From the NCBI GenBank assembly GCA_943787175.1, contig CALSLK010000005.1:1-64000 (forward strand): DNA of 64,000 nt, written 5' to 3'. Every line of letters starts with the position of its first letter. The first letter of the stretch is position 1. The stretch is from an uncultured Alphaproteobacteria bacterium. Lineage in GTDB: Bacteria; Pseudomonadota; Alphaproteobacteria; SP197. A model generated the notes under the pieces. The model did no database searches and was not told the origin of the DNA. It was given only the letters and a program-made list of their open reading frames with translations. Below are positions 48,771 to 57,804 of the stretch, piece by piece. Both the position numbers and the translations under genes were made by a program.

Positions 48771-50705
48771 ATGTCCAAAGCAGACAGAGATGCACGCCCG
48801 GCACCGGAAAATGCGGGGCCAGCGACCGAGACGCCCGAGCGTGAATCGGGCGAGCGTGGTGCTGCTGCGATCAAATTTGCGTTGAAAACCATGCCGGCCT
48901 CGCCCGGCGTCTACCGCATGCTGTCAGACACCGGCGAAGTGCTTTACGTCGGCAAGGCACGCAGCCTGAAACACCGTGTCACGTCTTACACCCAGCCCGG
49001 CCGTCTCGATCCCCGGCTTCACCGCATGGTCGCCAACACGGCATCCATGGAGGTCGTCACCACAGGAACCGAGGCAGAAGCGCTTCTGCTGGAAGCCAAT
49101 CTGATCAAGAAACTGAAGCCGCGTTACAACGTGGTGCTGCGCGACGACAAATCCTTCCCCTATCTGCTGCTGCGTTTGGACCATGAATGGCCCCAGGTCG
49201 TGAAACACCGGGGTGCGCGGCGCAAGAATGGTGAATATTTCGGCCCCTTTGCCAGCGCCGGTTCGGTCAACCAGACCGTGACAGCACTACAGCGCGCCTT
49301 TCCGTTGCGAAGCTGCACGGACCACGTTTTTGCCAATCGTGCGCGACCGTGCCTGCAGCACCAGATCAAACGTTGCGTCGCACCCTGCGTGGGACTGGTG
49401 GGCGAGGAAGACTATGAACGGCTGGTGGACGACACACGGGCGTTCCTGCGCGGACGCACGCGTGAGGTCCAGGAACGCCTGGCCAACCGCATGCAGGAAG
49501 CCGCCGAAACGCTCGATTTCGAGCAGGCCGCCGGTTTTCGTGACCGTATTCGCGCACTCAATCACATTCAGGCTCATCAGGGCATCAATGTTGCAGCCAT
49601 CGATGAAGCCGATGTCATCGCCTTGAGCCAGGCTGGCGGACAGGCCTGCGTGCAGGTGTTTTTTGTGCGCCAGGGCCGCAATTACGGCAATCGCGCCTAT
49701 TACCCCGCTCGCACGAAGGATCAGAACGAAAACGAAATCATGACGGCCTTCATGGGTCAGTTCTACGAGGACAAGGAGGTCCCGCGCCTGGTGTTGGTCT
49801 CTGCCTTGCCCGACGAAAAGGAACTGATGGCCGAAGCACTGTCGACACGGGCGGGACGCAAGGTAGAAATTTCCGTTCCCCAGCGTGGCGACCGTCGCGT
49901 GTTGATGCACCATGCGCTCCACAACGCCAAGGACGCTCTGGCGCGCCGCATGGCCGAAAGTGCATCGCAACGAGCGCTCCTGGAGGGACTCGCCGAGCGG
50001 TTGGGCATGGATACCGTGCCGCAACGAATCGAGGTTTACGACAACAGCCATATCCAGGGCAGCCAGCCTGTGGGCGGCATGATTGTGGCCGGGCCCGACG
50101 GGTTCATGAAGAACCAGTACCGCAAGTTCACCATCAAGGGTGAAGCCGGCAGCCAGGAAGCCATTGGTGGTGACGATTACGGCATGATGCGCGAAGTCCT
50201 GACACGCCGGTTCGCGCGCCTGCTCAAAGAAGACCCGGAACGTGACCAGGGCGCCTGGCCTGATCTGATCATCGTCGACGGTGGCCAGGGTCAGTTGAAG
50301 ATCGCCCTGGAGGTTTTCGAGGAATTGGGCGTTGCTGATGTTGCTTTGTGTGGCGTGGCAAAGGGGCCGGATCGCGATGCGGGGCGTGAGAAGTTTTTTC
50401 TGCCCGGCGCAACACCGTTCCTGCTGCCCGAACGCGATCCCGTGCTCTATTTCGTCCAGCGTATCCGCGACGAAGCCCATCGCTTTGCCATCGGCGCGCA
50501 TCGCGCCAAACGCGCGAGCCAGATTGGCCGCTCCACACTTGATGATATCCCGGGCATCGGCCCGCGCCGCAAAAAGACGCTGTTGCACCATTTCGGGTCT
50601 GCCAAGGCCGTCGGTGATGCGTCCATGACGGACCTGGAAAAAGTCGACGGCATCGACCGCACCGTAGCCCAGAAGATTTGGGATCATTTCCATCCCAACC
50701 TGTGA
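48771..50705 (+). CDS. uvrC: Excinuclease ABC subunit UvrC
   Basis: Dual-incision nuclease of nucleotide excision repair, 644 residues. The GIY-YIG domain starts around residue 45 (ASPGVYRMLSDTGEVLYVGK). A UvrB-interacting UVR motif follows (ETLDFEQAAGFRDRIRAL), then the RNase-H-like C-nuclease (IEVYDNSHIQGSQPVGGMIV, LIIVDGGQGQLKIAL). The protein ends with a tandem helix-hairpin-helix (LDDIPGIGPRRKKTLLHHFG). I chose the ATG at 48771; codons upstream from 48726 look unconserved. pgsA follows on the same strand. Confidence 0.96.
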   Translation: MSKADRDARPAPENAGPATETPERESGERGAAAIKFALKTMPASPGVYRMLSDTGEVLYVGKARSLKHRVTSYTQPGRLDPRLHRMVANTASMEVVTTGTEAEALLLEANLIKKLKPRYNVVLRDDKSFPYLLLRLDHEWPQVVKHRGARRKNGEYFGPFASAGSVNQTVTALQRAFPLRSCTDHVFANRARPCLQHQIKRCVAPCVGLVGEEDYERLVDDTRAFLRGRTREVQERLANRMQEAAETLDFEQAAGFRDRIRALNHIQAHQGINVAAIDEADVIALSQAGGQACVQVFFVRQGRNYGNRAYYPARTKDQNENEIMTAFMGQFYEDKEVPRLVLVSALPDEKELMAEALSTRAGRKVEISVPQRGDRRVLMHHALHNAKDALARRMAESASQRALLEGLAERLGMDTVPQRIEVYDNSHIQGSQPVGGMIVAGPDGFMKNQYRKFTIKGEAGSQEAIGGDDYGMMREVLTRRFARLLKEDPERDQGAWPDLIIVDGGQGQLKIALEVFEELGVADVALCGVAKGPDRDAGREKFFLPGATPFLLPERDPVLYFVQRIRDEAHRFAIGAHRAKRASQIGRSTLDDIPGIGPRRKKTLLHHFGSAKAVGDASMTDLEKVDGIDRTVAQKIWDHFHPNL

Positions 50706-50768
50706 CCGGAGCGCCGAGACGGTTATGATGTCGGTCCAATGCCTGAACCGGCTGGAACGCGAAAGACC

Positions 50769-51353
50769 ATGATCAGCGCCAAAACCCTTCTCCTGCCTGC
50801 AAACATGCTCAGCCTTTCCCGGCTGTTCATCGGCCCTGCAGTGCTGATCACGTTCAGTATCGGAGATCACCGTTCCATCATTTTCGCTCTGGTCATGGTG
50901 ATCCTGGCTGAGCTGACCGACGTGCTGGACGGTATTGTTGCCCGGCGCATGGGACACGTGACGGATCTGGGCAAACTGCTCGATCCCATGGCCGACAGCA
51001 TGTACCGGTTCTGTATATTCCTGGCGTTCTTCGGTCAGGGTGTGATGGACGCATGGATGATCGGCATCATCTTCGGGCGTGACCTGATCGTGGCCTACAC
51101 GCGGGTCTATGCAGCAACAGCCGGCATCGTCCTGGCCGCCCGATTCAGCGGCAAACTCAAGGCCGTCGTTCAGGGCATCGCCCAGGTCGGCCTGATCGCG
51201 ATGCTTGCGGTGCCCAGCCTGATCGAACCAGGGATGGCACTCGATATCGGCAAGGTGCTGCTCTACATCGCCGTTCTGGTCACCGCCTTCTCGGCGATCG
51301 ACTATGTCCTGGGGACCATCAAGGACACAGCCAAGGCCGGTGATGGTGGGTGA
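50769..51353 (+). CDS. pgsA: CDP-alcohol phosphatidyltransferase, probably PgsA
   Basis: An integral membrane enzyme of 194 residues, most likely CDP-diacylglycerol-glycerol-3-phosphate phosphatidyltransferase (phosphatidylglycerol synthesis). The catalytic CDP-alcohol motif DxxDGxxAR...G...D...D is complete: D51, D54 and G55 in LTDVLDGIVARR, then D72 and D76 in KLLDPMAD. The uvrC-pgsA pair is conserved in many alphaproteobacteria, which supports the PgsA assignment. The next gene starts within its stop (GTGA overlap). Confidence 0.85.
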   Translation: MISAKTLLLPANMLSLSRLFIGPAVLITFSIGDHRSIIFALVMVILAELTDVLDGIVARRMGHVTDLGKLLDPMADSMYRFCIFLAFFGQGVMDAWMIGIIFGRDLIVAYTRVYAATAGIVLAARFSGKLKAVVQGIAQVGLIAMLAVPSLIEPGMALDIGKVLLYIAVLVTAFSAIDYVLGTIKDTAKAGDGG

Positions 51354-52732
51354 ACGATCCCCGCGACAGTCACACGCTACGCAGTTGGTCGCACCAGTAT
51401 CAGGCCCAGGCAGAAACACTCGATCTCGATGATCCCGGCGAACAGTGGCTGAGCGCACTGAACCGCGCTGGTCACGAAGGCCGCCCCCTGATTCCCCGCG
51501 GCGCAGGCCTTTCCTGGACGGATATCGCCATGGTCGAAGGCGGCCTGGTCACCAACACCGTCAGCATGAATGCCGTGACTGCCTTCGACATGGTCAACGG
51601 ACGCATCACGGCACAATCAGGCATACGTCTTGGTGACCTGCTTGAACGCACACTTCTCCACGGTTGGACACTTAACTGCCTGCCCGGCAGCCTTGAGGTC
51701 ACACTGGGTGGCGCCATTGGTTGCAATGTTCATGGCAAGGACGCGCTTCACCATGGCACCTTCTGCGAGCAGATCGAACGCCTCACGCTTGCTGACGGAA
51801 AAGGCCAGATCCATGACCTTCACCGCGACGGGGACGCGGATGCCTTCGATGCCGTAGCCGGAGGTATGGGCCTGACAGGGCTTGTCTGCGACGCAACCCT
51901 GAAACTGTCGCCAGTGCCCGCCAGCCATATTGCTCTGGGACAGCGTGTCGTCGAAGGCGTCGAAGGCATGATCGACCTGACCGATGCTGCTGGTGACTGT
52001 GACTTCCTCTGGGGCTGGCTTGATCCCAAACGCGCCATGCTTGGCGAGGTCCGGGCGCTGGCAACCACCGGCAGCTGGACCGCGCATTCCAAGAAAGTCA
52101 GTTCCAGACAGGGTGTCCCTTTGATGTGCGCCCTGCCGTTACTGGCTCCTTTTGTTACCGCTGGCCGGGCACAACGATGGATGTCCAGAGCCCACAGCTG
52201 GGCGCGTAAACGATGTGTGCGTCAACCTGGCCCGAATTCATTGCCCTGGCGCGAAGCCCTGTTTCCCCACGCCCGCCTGACCGGTCTCGATCGCCTTTTT
52301 TCCCGCAGCGGATTCGTTGAACTCCAGGCCATGTTGCCCAGGTCCGAACTTGATGGGTTCTTCGCAGGATTGCGTGCCTTGCAGCCGTACGAGCGCCTCA
52401 CGGCCTTTCTGGTGTCCTTCAAGGTGCATCGGGTCTCTCGGGGTTACTTGACGTATTCCGGCGACGGGCTGAGCCTTTCCTTTGTTTCCACCGTGTTTGA
52501 TCAGGACGCCGAGCGATTGTCCGTTCAACTTCAGGCTTTGCGTGATCTGATTGCCCGGCATGGCGGGCGCATCAACCTGTATCGTGACGGCGCCATTGCC
52601 CCATCGATGGCACGGCAAATGTACCCAGGGTTCAAAGCGTTCCTTGAAGCTAAACAGGACCTTGATCCCAACGGCTGCATTGCCTCAGGTTACTGGTCGC
52701 GTTTGATGGCAACGGATTGCCATGATCGATGA
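51350..52732 (+). CDS. FAD-binding oxidoreductase, DprE1-like
   Basis: A 460-residue VAO-type flavoenzyme. The PP-loop and FAD-binding region matches decaprenylphosphoryl-ribose oxidase DprE1: PLIPRGAGLSWTDIAMVEGG, then NCLPGSLEVTLGGAIGCNVH, then GKDALHHGTFCEQIERL and GGMGLTGLVCDATLKLSP. In mycobacteria DprE1 oxidises the 2'-OH of decaprenylphosphoryl-ribose. The next gene is an SDR of DprE2 appearance, the usual partner, so a lipid-linked pentose epimerisation is suspected. The start codon is GTG, in a GTGA overlap with pgsA. Confidence 0.8.
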   Translation: MNDPRDSHTLRSWSHQYQAQAETLDLDDPGEQWLSALNRAGHEGRPLIPRGAGLSWTDIAMVEGGLVTNTVSMNAVTAFDMVNGRITAQSGIRLGDLLERTLLHGWTLNCLPGSLEVTLGGAIGCNVHGKDALHHGTFCEQIERLTLADGKGQIHDLHRDGDADAFDAVAGGMGLTGLVCDATLKLSPVPASHIALGQRVVEGVEGMIDLTDAAGDCDFLWGWLDPKRAMLGEVRALATTGSWTAHSKKVSSRQGVPLMCALPLLAPFVTAGRAQRWMSRAHSWARKRCVRQPGPNSLPWREALFPHARLTGLDRLFSRSGFVELQAMLPRSELDGFFAGLRALQPYERLTAFLVSFKVHRVSRGYLTYSGDGLSLSFVSTVFDQDAERLSVQLQALRDLIARHGGRINLYRDGAIAPSMARQMYPGFKAFLEAKQDLDPNGCIASGYWSRLMATDCHDR

Positions 52733-53504
52733 GGCACTGATGTCAGATCTGTGCGGGGGGGTCGCCATCATCACGGGGGCAACCGGCACGCTGGGCCGCG
52801 AGCTCGCAGCAGAACTGGCACGTCTGCATCTCGACCTTGTTCTGATGGGCCGCGATCATAGGGCACTCGAGCAGCTTGCAAAGAAGCTGAGCGATCTGGG
52901 TGCCTCTTCGGCGACCCCGCTTGCCTGGGATCTGGCAGACTGCGCAGGCTTGGTGGACACTGTCCGACAATCTGCGGGCCAACGCCCGATCTCTGTCATG
53001 GTGCACTGTGCAGCCGCGGATCATGGAGGGGATGACGAAGCCAGCCTGCAACGCGAGCTCCGCATCAACCTTCACGCGCCCGAACTGCTGGCCGACATGG
53101 CATTTGGGGACATGCAAGCAAGAGGTTCAGGCCAGATCGTTCTCTTGAGCTCGAATCTGGCTCTTCTTGGAGAGGAACGCGGCACCGGCTACAGCAGGGG
53201 CAAGGCAGGGTTGGAACGCATCGCACGCTCCATGATCGCGAAAAATCGTCAACGCAAGGTTCACATTCTTACCGTTGTTCCCGGCCTGATCGATTCGCCC
53301 CTTTTTCGTGCAGGCCTTGCGCGTCGGCCATCCTGGCAACGCCGGTTCTTGAAACCGCGCCTGACTGCAGCGGAGTTGGCGCACCAGATTGTAGAGAAAG
53401 GTATGGGCCGATCCGGGCTGTTGGTCATGGACCCGCGCCACCGCGCCTTGCGTTGGTTGGCGGACATCGTCCCCGGTTGGCAACCGCGATGGCCGAGGAT
53501 TTAG
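52722..53504 (+). CDS. SDR family oxidoreductase, DprE2-like
   Basis: NAD(P)-dependent reductase of 260 residues. The Rossmann motif is VAIITGATGTLGRELAAELA. The catalytic Ser and Tyr-Lys appear in IVLLSSNLALLGEERGTGYS and the following RGKAGLERIARS. The C-terminal ALRWLADIVPGWQPRW resembles the membrane-associated end of DprE2, the reductase that completes 2'-epimerisation of lipid-linked ribose. It overlaps the DprE1-like gene by 11 bp, so the pair should act together. A later ATG at 52740 is an alternative start. Confidence 0.78.
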   Translation: MIDEALMSDLCGGVAIITGATGTLGRELAAELARLHLDLVLMGRDHRALEQLAKKLSDLGASSATPLAWDLADCAGLVDTVRQSAGQRPISVMVHCAAADHGGDDEASLQRELRINLHAPELLADMAFGDMQARGSGQIVLLSSNLALLGEERGTGYSRGKAGLERIARSMIAKNRQRKVHILTVVPGLIDSPLFRAGLARRPSWQRRFLKPRLTAAELAHQIVEKGMGRSGLLVMDPRHRALRWLADIVPGWQPRWPRI

Positions 53505-53562
53505 GACAAAAGCAGGTGACACCTCGATTCCGTCCCGCCTGGAAATACTCTACAACCAGATC

Positions 53563-54384
53563 ATGACTACACCGCTTCCCATCGCGAAACTGGCCGAGGT
53601 TATCGAACGCGAAAACCTGAAACCGCGATTCGTGCTGACCGATATCGATGACACGCTCACCATAGCGGGCAAGGTCACGGCCTGTGCGCTGGATGCCATG
53701 GAGCGACTTACCCAAGCGGGCATTGCCTGCATTGCCGTGACGGGCCGGCCGGCCGGCTGGTGCGATCATATCGCCCGCATGTGGCCGGTCGAAGCTGTCG
53801 TGGGCGAGAATGGCGCCTTTTATTTCCGCTACGATGCCAGGGCCCAGAAGGTTGTGCGCCGTTACGCCATTGATGGTGAAATCAGGTCGTCCCATCGCGA
53901 ACAGCTCCGGGCTCTCGAGGCCGATGTTCTGGCCACCGTTCCCGGCGTTCAGATCGCATCGGATCAGGAGTTCCGCATTGCCGATCTTGCCATCGACTAT
54001 GCCGAGGATGTCGGACCACTTGGCGAAGACACGATTGAAGCCATTCTGGCACGGTGTGCCGCACATGGTGCCACGGCCAAGGTCAGTTCGATCCATGTGA
54101 ACACCTGGTATGGCGACTATGACAAATCAGGCATGCTGATGGAGCTGCTGCACCATGAGTTTGGTGTTGGCCCAGAGGAGGCCCGCAGGACGGCGCTCTA
54201 CATCGGTGACTCACCCAATGATGAGCCGCTGTTCAAGGCCTTCCCACTTTCTGTGGGTGTTGCAAACATCGCCCCCTTCATGGACCGGTTTGATGATCCA
54301 CCGCGTTTTGTCTGCACCCTCGAAGAAGGCAACGGCTTTGCCGAAATGGCAGAACTCCTGATCAAGAGCTGCGGGACCACGTAA
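53563..54384 (+). CDS. HAD-IIB family phosphatase
   Basis: Haloacid-dehalogenase-type hydrolase of 273 residues. Motif I is VLTDIDDTLTIAGKVTACAL with the nucleophile Asp, motif II is IAVTGRPAGWCDHIARMW, and motif IV is ALYIGDSPNDEPLFKAFPLS. The cap is of the Cof/IIB type, which favours phosphosugars. In this context it might dephosphorylate a sugar-phosphate intermediate of the DprE-like pathway, but that is speculative. It lies between the DprE2-like gene and moeA on the same strand. Confidence 0.85.
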   Translation: MTTPLPIAKLAEVIERENLKPRFVLTDIDDTLTIAGKVTACALDAMERLTQAGIACIAVTGRPAGWCDHIARMWPVEAVVGENGAFYFRYDARAQKVVRRYAIDGEIRSSHREQLRALEADVLATVPGVQIASDQEFRIADLAIDYAEDVGPLGEDTIEAILARCAAHGATAKVSSIHVNTWYGDYDKSGMLMELLHHEFGVGPEEARRTALYIGDSPNDEPLFKAFPLSVGVANIAPFMDRFDDPPRFVCTLEEGNGFAEMAELLIKSCGTT

Positions 54385-54388
54385 CACT

Positions 54389-55645
54389 ATGGCCCAACTG
54401 ACCGACGATTGTTTTGCCCACGGAGATCGCCTGATGACGGCGGCAGAGGCGTTGGCACTGATCACATCCGTGGCGCGTCCGGTAACGGAGCCCGAGGATG
54501 TCATGCTGGCAGACGCGCCTGGCCGGATCCTGGCGCGTGATGTGGTTGCCACCATGGATGTACCACCTCACGACAATGCCGCGGTGGATGGTTATGCTGT
54601 GTTTCATGCCGATCTTGACCCCGACCAGGAGACAGTCCTTCCGGTGACGGGACGGGTGCCGGCTGGTCACGCGCTGGGCCGTGAGGCCCAGCACGGCGAA
54701 GCAATCCGCATCTTCACCGGAGCGCCGATGCCCGACGGCCTCGAAACCGTCATGATGCAGGAGGATACCAGCGAAGCAGACGGCAAGGTCACGCTGCGTT
54801 CGGGCATCAAGAAGGGCGCAAACCGGCGTAATGCCGGCGAGGACATCACGTCTGGCGCGACGATCCTGAAGGCCGGCCGAAGGCTGAAACCCCAGGATAT
54901 CGGGCTCGCCGCTTCAGTGGGTGTCGCCAGCCTCTCCTGTTACCAGCCCCTGCGTGTTGCCCTGTTTTCAACCGGGGACGAAGTGACCGAACCCGGCAGC
55001 GCACTCAAGCCCGGCGCGATTTATGACGCCAACCGATACGCCGTGATGGGTCTGCTGCGCGCACTGGGCTGTGCGGTGACCGATATGGGTATTCTGGCCG
55101 ATGAAGGCCCCGCGACACGAACGGCCATCGCCGATGCCGCGGCCAGCCACCACGCACTTCTGACATCCGGCGGCGTCTCCGTGGGTGATGAGGATCATGT
55201 GCGCCAGACGGTCATGGAACAGGGCACGCTGCATGCCTGGTACATGGCCATCAAACCGGGACGCCCGCTGATGCTGGGTCAGATGGGACAGGCAACGTTT
55301 ATTGGCCTGCCCGGCAATCCGGCCGCAGCCATGGTCACCTTCCTGCGCTTTGCCCGCCCGCTGCTGCTTGGTCTCTCAGGCGCAGCCCAGAATGACCCCC
55401 TGCTCTTTCGTGTCCGCGCTGCTTTTGATCGCAAGAAGAAGGCCGAACGGCGAGAATATGTCCGGGTCTACCTGAGACCCGGTGAGGATGGCGTGCTGGA
55501 AGCCCACGCCTTTGAGCGTGAAGGTGCCGGATTGCTTTCCTCGCTCGTTGAGACCGATGGTCTGGCTGAACTGCCTGAAGACATGACGCGGCTTGAAAAA
55601 GGCGCGATGATCGACGTCCTGCCGTTCAGTGAGGTGATGGGGTGA
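54389..55645 (+). CDS. moeA: Molybdopterin molybdenumtransferase MoeA
   Basis: Inserts molybdate into adenylated molybdopterin, 418 residues. Signatures are VPPHDNAAVDGYAVF near residue 60, FTGAPMPDGLETVMMQED, ALFSTGDEVTEPGSALKPGA, IYDANRYAVMGLL, and the GGVSVGDEDHVRQ and GLPGNPAAAMVTFLRF motifs. The ATG at 54389 gives a short extension; ATG 54434, preceded by GGAGA, gives the more usual N-terminus. The next gene moaD starts within its stop (GTGA). Confidence 0.95.
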   Translation: MAQLTDDCFAHGDRLMTAAEALALITSVARPVTEPEDVMLADAPGRILARDVVATMDVPPHDNAAVDGYAVFHADLDPDQETVLPVTGRVPAGHALGREAQHGEAIRIFTGAPMPDGLETVMMQEDTSEADGKVTLRSGIKKGANRRNAGEDITSGATILKAGRRLKPQDIGLAASVGVASLSCYQPLRVALFSTGDEVTEPGSALKPGAIYDANRYAVMGLLRALGCAVTDMGILADEGPATRTAIADAAASHHALLTSGGVSVGDEDHVRQTVMEQGTLHAWYMAIKPGRPLMLGQMGQATFIGLPGNPAAAMVTFLRFARPLLLGLSGAAQNDPLLFRVRAAFDRKKKAERREYVRVYLRPGEDGVLEAHAFEREGAGLLSSLVETDGLAELPEDMTRLEKGAMIDVLPFSEVMG

Positions 55646-55893
55646 AACTTCTCTATTTTGCATGGCTTAAACAGAAAATCGGCACCGACGCCGAAGAGAT
55701 CACGCTTCCCGACGACGTCAACGATGTCGCCGGTGTTATCGCGTGGCTAAAGACGCGCGGGGACAAGTACGCCACGGCGCTGAAGGATGATGCCGTGGTG
55801 CGCGTCGCTGTCAATCAGACCTATGCCAAGCCTGACACACCTGTCAGTGACGGTGACGAAGTCGCGCTCTTTCCACCGGTAACCGGCGGCTGA
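55642..55893 (+). CDS. moaD: Molybdopterin synthase sulfur carrier subunit MoaD
   Basis: An 83-residue ubiquitin-like protein that donates the dithiolene sulfur in molybdopterin synthesis. It begins KLLYFAWLKQKIGTDAEEIT and ends with the required C-terminal Gly-Gly (ALFPPVTGG), which is adenylated and thiocarboxylated. It starts with GTG overlapping the moeA stop, and moaE follows after 4 bp. Confidence 0.95.
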   Translation: MKLLYFAWLKQKIGTDAEEITLPDDVNDVAGVIAWLKTRGDKYATALKDDAVVRVAVNQTYAKPDTPVSDGDEVALFPPVTGG

Positions 55894-55897
55894 TGTC

Positions 55898-56362
55898 ATG
55901 ATTCGCGTTCAGCGCGAGGACTTTGATGTTGGTGCCGAAATGCGCGCGCTGACCACCGGCAATACGGGCATCGGCGGACTCGCCAGCTTTGTCGGCCTGG
56001 TGCGTGATATGGCAGGCGGTACAGGCGACAGCGCCATGACGCTGGAACACTACCCCGGCATGACAGAACGGCTGCTGACCGAGATCGACGAGGAAGCCCA
56101 CCGGCGCTGGCCATTGGAAGGCAGCATGGTGATTCACCGCCATGGACGCCTTGAGCCGGGCGAACAGATCGTCATGGTTCTCACGGCTTCAGCACATCGC
56201 CAGGCTGCCCTGGATTCCTGTGCCTTTCTGATCGACTGGCTGAAAACCCAGGCGCCCTTCTGGAAACTGGAAGAAACCCCCGACGGCGCAAGCTGGGTCG
56301 AAGCCCGCGCGAGCGACGATCAAGCCGCGGCACGCTGGGCCAAACCCGAGACTAGCGGCTAG
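55898..56362 (+). CDS. moaE: Molybdopterin synthase catalytic subunit MoaE
   Basis: The 154-residue partner of MoaD that converts precursor Z to molybdopterin. Family marks are GGLASFVGLVRDMAGG, MTLEHYPGMTERLLTEI, IHRHGRLEPGEQIVMVLTA, HRQAALDSCAFLIDWLK and the catalytic-Lys region TQAPFWKLEE. It completes the moeA-moaD-moaE run needed by molybdoenzymes such as MsrP in this window. It converges on ilvE with a 6-bp gap. Confidence 0.95.
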   Translation: MIRVQREDFDVGAEMRALTTGNTGIGGLASFVGLVRDMAGGTGDSAMTLEHYPGMTERLLTEIDEEAHRRWPLEGSMVIHRHGRLEPGEQIVMVLTASAHRQAALDSCAFLIDWLKTQAPFWKLEETPDGASWVEARASDDQAAARWAKPETSG

Positions 56363-56368
56363 CGCCTA

Positions 56369-57247
56369 TCAGCCGCCGCGCACTTCCTTGTCATAATCAG
56401 CCATCAGCTGCTTGCAAAGCTCGCCGGGCTGATAGTGATGGTCACCGATCTGACCCACAGGGGTCACTTCGGCTGCTGTGCCGGTAATGAAGACTTCAGC
56501 CGCCTTGGCCAGGTCTTCGTCGGTCATATGACGTTCGACCACTTCGATGCCGCGTTTGCGGGCAAGGTCCATGACGGTGCGGCGAGTAAGGCCGTCCAGG
56601 AAACAATCGGGCGTGGGCGTTTGGAGCTTGCCATCGATCGCAAGGAACAGATTCGCACCGGTTGCCTCAGCCAGGTAACCGCGATGGTCATACATCATGG
56701 CGTCGTCAAAGCCTTCCTGCTCGGCCTTGTGCTTGGAAAGCGTGCAGATCATGTAGAGACCCGCCGCCTTGGCGTGAACCGGGGCCGATTCGGGTGAAGG
56801 ACGCTTCCAGTCGGAAATGGCAAGGCGAATGCCACGCATCCGTGCCTCTGGCGTGAAGTAGCTTGGCCAGTCCCAGGCAGCGATCGCGACGTGAATGGTG
56901 TTGTGCTGAGCCGAAACGCCCATCATCTCGCTGCCGCGCCAGGCAACCGGACGCACATAACCATCAACGATACCGTTGGCTTTCAGCACTTCATGACGGG
57001 CCTTTGCGAGCTCCTCCATGGTCCAGGGAATGGTGAAACCCAGGATCTCGGCGGAATTGTACAGGCGTTCGTTGTGTTCATGCTCGCGGTAGATTTTGCC
57101 GCCATAGCTGCGTTCGCCTTCGAACACGCTGCTGGCATAATGCAGACCATGGGTCAGCACATGCACCTTGGCATCGCGCCAGTCGATCAACTTGCCATCG
57201 AACCAGATCTTGCCTTCGCGGTCGTCAAACGGAATGAGGTCAGCCAT
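56369..57247 (-). CDS. ilvE: Branched-chain amino acid aminotransferase
   Basis: PLP-dependent class IV aminotransferase of 292 residues for Leu, Ile and Val synthesis. It shows DAKVHVLTHGLHYASSVFEG, GYVRPVAWRGSEMMGV and the PLP Lys in VHAKAAGLYMICTLSKHKAE near residue 160. The EATGANLFLAIDG, FLDGLTRRTVMDLA and VFITGTAAEVTPVGQI motifs complete the fold. The gene starts at ATG 57247 and diverges from the MarR regulator. Confidence 0.94.
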   Translation of the reverse strand: MADLIPFDDREGKIWFDGKLIDWRDAKVHVLTHGLHYASSVFEGERSYGGKIYREHEHNERLYNSAEILGFTIPWTMEELAKARHEVLKANGIVDGYVRPVAWRGSEMMGVSAQHNTIHVAIAAWDWPSYFTPEARMRGIRLAISDWKRPSPESAPVHAKAAGLYMICTLSKHKAEQEGFDDAMMYDHRGYLAEATGANLFLAIDGKLQTPTPDCFLDGLTRRTVMDLARKRGIEVVERHMTDEDLAKAAEVFITGTAAEVTPVGQIGDHHYQPGELCKQLMADYDKEVRGG

Positions 57248-57309
57248 GGTGATACCCTTGGGTTGAAAGGACCTTGCAATGCGTAACAGCGGCTGTCATA
57301 TATGTCAAC

Positions 57310-57804
57310 ATGGCTGACGTAAATCGCGGATCCAACCCTCTCTTCCTGCGCGATGAAGATCTGCGCGAAGGCATCGAACTGTTGTTCTTTGCCTATCGCG
57401 ACTTCACGGCACGGCCTGATGCCATTCTTGCCGACTATGGGTTCGGTCGCGCCCATCACCGTGTGATCTATTTTGTTGGCCGCCATCCTGGCATTACGGT
57501 CAAGGAACTGCTGGCGATCCTGAAGATCACCAAGCAAAGCCTGGCGCGTGTTTTGCGACAGCTGGTCACCAAAGGTTTCATCGAGCAGCGCCAGGGCGAA
57601 CAGGACCGCAGGCAGCGGCTTCTCTATCTGACGCCAAAGGGCGAGGAACTGGAAACCAAGCTGACCGAAAATCAGCGCGCACGCATTGCACGGGCCTATC
57701 GCGAAGCAGGCGCCGACGCCGTGGCAGGCTATCGCAGTGTGCTGGCCGGGATGGTCGATGACGAGGACCGCGAGCGCCTGAACCGCCCCAGGCCTGCATC
57801 ATGA
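57310..57804 (+). CDS. MarR family transcriptional regulator (PetP-like)
   Basis: A 164-residue winged-helix regulator. The helix-turn-helix shows FGRAHHRVIYFVGRHPGITV, then LLAILKITKQSLARVLRQLV and EQRQGEQDRRQRLLYLTPKG. Its stop overlaps the start of an OmpR-type response regulator, as in the petP-petR pair described in Rhodobacter, so this may be PetP. I chose the ATG at 57310 because earlier in-frame codons (from 57274) lack conservation. Targets are unknown. Confidence 0.85.
   Translation: MADVNRGSNPLFLRDEDLREGIELLFFAYRDFTARPDAILADYGFGRAHHRVIYFVGRHPGITVKELLAILKITKQSLARVLRQLVTKGFIEQRQGEQDRRQRLLYLTPKGEELETKLTENQRARIARAYREAGADAVAGYRSVLAGMVDDEDRERLNRPRPAS

Noticed and set aside
49287..51458. 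Very long open frame (723 codons) antisense to uvrC and pgsA
   Set aside because: It is an ordinary high-GC shadow frame: composition is His/Asp/Gln-rich without domains, and the plus strand encodes complete UvrC and PgsA.
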